Source of the DNA: Candidatus Sungiibacteriota bacterium
GTDB taxonomy: Bacteria; Patescibacteriota; Minisyncoccia; Sungbacterales; JACQCQ01
DNA: 6,785 nucleotides
Direction of reading: 5' to 3'
NCBI GenBank assembly: GCA_016181565.1
Contig: JACOZA010000008.1
Location: 1 to 6,785, forward strand
Under the pieces are notes generated by a model. It saw only the letters and a list, made by a program, of their open reading frames with translations. It searched no databases and was not told the DNA's origin. A program made the translations under genes and the position numbers. Of this stretch, positions 6,267 through 6,785 are shown piece after piece. Positions within the stretch are counted from its first letter, which is position 1, and every line of letters begins with the position of its first letter.

Positions 6267-6785
6267 CAGAGTCCGAGTTCTTTTAGCTGTTGGGGATCAA
6301 TTTCTGACGGTGCTCCCATCATGGGGTCGCGGGCGGCGCCGGTTTTGGGGAAAGCGATCACTTCAGAAATACTCCTCTCCCCCGCCAGAATCATGGCGAT
6401 GCGATCAATCCCCGGCGCAAACCCGCCGTGGGGCGGGGCGTCATACTCAAAGGCTTCCAGCATGTGACCGAATTTTTTTTGGATGGCCTCGTCGCTTAAT
6501 CCAAGTATCTTAAACACTCGATTTTGCAGTTCGCGCTCATGAATCCGGATGCTCCCCGAGGATATCTCATAGCCGTTCAAAACAATGTCGTATGACCAAG
6601 CTCTGACGGCAAGGGGGTCGGACTCGAGTTTGGAAATGTCTTCGGGGTTCGGCGTGGTGAAGGGATGATGCACCGGCTGGATCGCGCCGTCCGCGCCTTT
6701 TTCAAACATAGGAAAGTCAATCACCAAAGCGAACGCCAGCTCGTCTTGGTCTGCGGGATTTTTACGCAAATCCGGTTTATCGGTT
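6266..6785 (-). CDS. aspS: Aspartyl-tRNA synthetase, C-terminal 172 residues (5' end outside the window)
   Basis: Class II aminoacyl-tRNA synthetase that charges tRNA-Asp (or tRNA-Asp and tRNA-Asn if non-discriminating) in the cytoplasm. The visible part is the end of the catalytic domain: LVIDFPMFEK, VHHPFTTPNPED (the bacterial-type HHPFT), SYDIVLNGYEISSGSIRIH, FGHMLEAFEYDAPPHGG, and motif 3 as GIDRIAMILAGERSISEVIAFPKT. The end, GAPSEIDPQQLKELGL, is the usual AspRS C-terminus. The frame is open to the window edge (TDKPDLRKNP at the boundary), so a TTG at 6767-6769 is an internal Leu codon, not the start. Motifs 1 and 2 and the anticodon-binding domain lie outside. The segment after FPKT reads GAARDPM where many bacterial enzymes have a Gln-containing form. 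A run of eight A (minus strand, 6473-6480) encodes part of Q-K-K. Its stop overlaps the scpA start by one base. Confidence 0.95.
   Translation of the reverse strand, partial: TDKPDLRKNPADQDELAFALVIDFPMFEKGADGAIQPVHHPFTTPNPEDISKLESDPLAVRAWSYDIVLNGYEISSGSIRIHERELQNRVFKILGLSDEAIQKKFGHMLEAFEYDAPPHGGFAPGIDRIAMILAGERSISEVIAFPKTGAARDPMMGAPSEIDPQQLKELGL

Noticed and set aside
6473..6480. Run of eight A on the coding strand inside aspS, considered as a programmed frameshift site
   Set aside because: The zero frame reads through with conserved AspRS sequence on both sides and no alternative product or stimulatory structure is apparent.
6767..6769. TTG as a possible start codon for the aspS frame
   Set aside because: The frame continues upstream to the window edge with AspRS-like sequence, and the visible part is only the C-terminal portion of the enzyme.

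Overview
The window is a gene-dense stretch of bacterial chromosome in which every supported gene lies on the minus strand. Read in the direction of transcription, from high to low coordinates, the order is: aspS (3' part only), scpA, scpB, a D,D-carboxypeptidase (dacA/PBP5-like), mraY, an amidohydrolase of the N-acyl-D-amino-acid deacylase type, murD, and the first 25 codons of a probable ftsW. Nothing was found on the plus strand. I saw no RNA gene, insertion sequence, CRISPR array or long repeat, and no gap between genes exceeds 36 bases.

Region by region: 6266-6785 is the end of aspartyl-tRNA synthetase. Positions 5041-6266 hold the two non-SMC subunits of the SMC condensin complex. Positions 1-5044 form a cell-envelope block: a penicillin-binding carboxypeptidase that trims D-Ala from peptidoglycan stems, MraY (lipid I synthesis), the amidohydrolase, MurD (adds D-Glu to UDP-MurNAc-L-Ala) and the FtsW start. 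The mraY-murD-ftsW order is the core of the classical dcw (division and cell wall) cluster. Here murE/murF are not directly upstream of mraY, and an amidohydrolase gene sits between mraY and murD. Four of the seven junctions are 4-base or 1-base overlaps or gaps of at most 6 bases (a fifth also overlaps if the ftsW call is right), so the set looks like one translationally coupled operon. The only candidate internal promoter is a TATAAT hexamer just before mraY.

Organism: moderate GC (about half by eye), short intergenic gaps, short proteins, and divergent MraY/MurD motifs (MurD GLGLHGGG and NDTSATTP; MraY YMSETG). From memory this combination fits Patescibacteria (CPR) best, but that is an inference and no taxonomic marker search was possible. 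TGA is used as a stop at three genes (aspS, scpB, murD), which argues against the code-25 lineages (Gracilibacteria/Absconditabacteria).

The most interesting points are two enzymes whose folds are clear but whose conserved active-site residues are altered. In MraY the Asp of the usual GD(T/V)G motif is Glu263 and the Asn before DG(L/I)DG is Gly203. In the amidohydrolase the first His of the HxH motif is Thr61 and the general-base Asp is Asn401, while the Cys/His/His zinc ligands are kept. I see no clearly new multi-gene system. The amidohydrolase embedded in the dcw cluster is the best candidate for an undescribed function.
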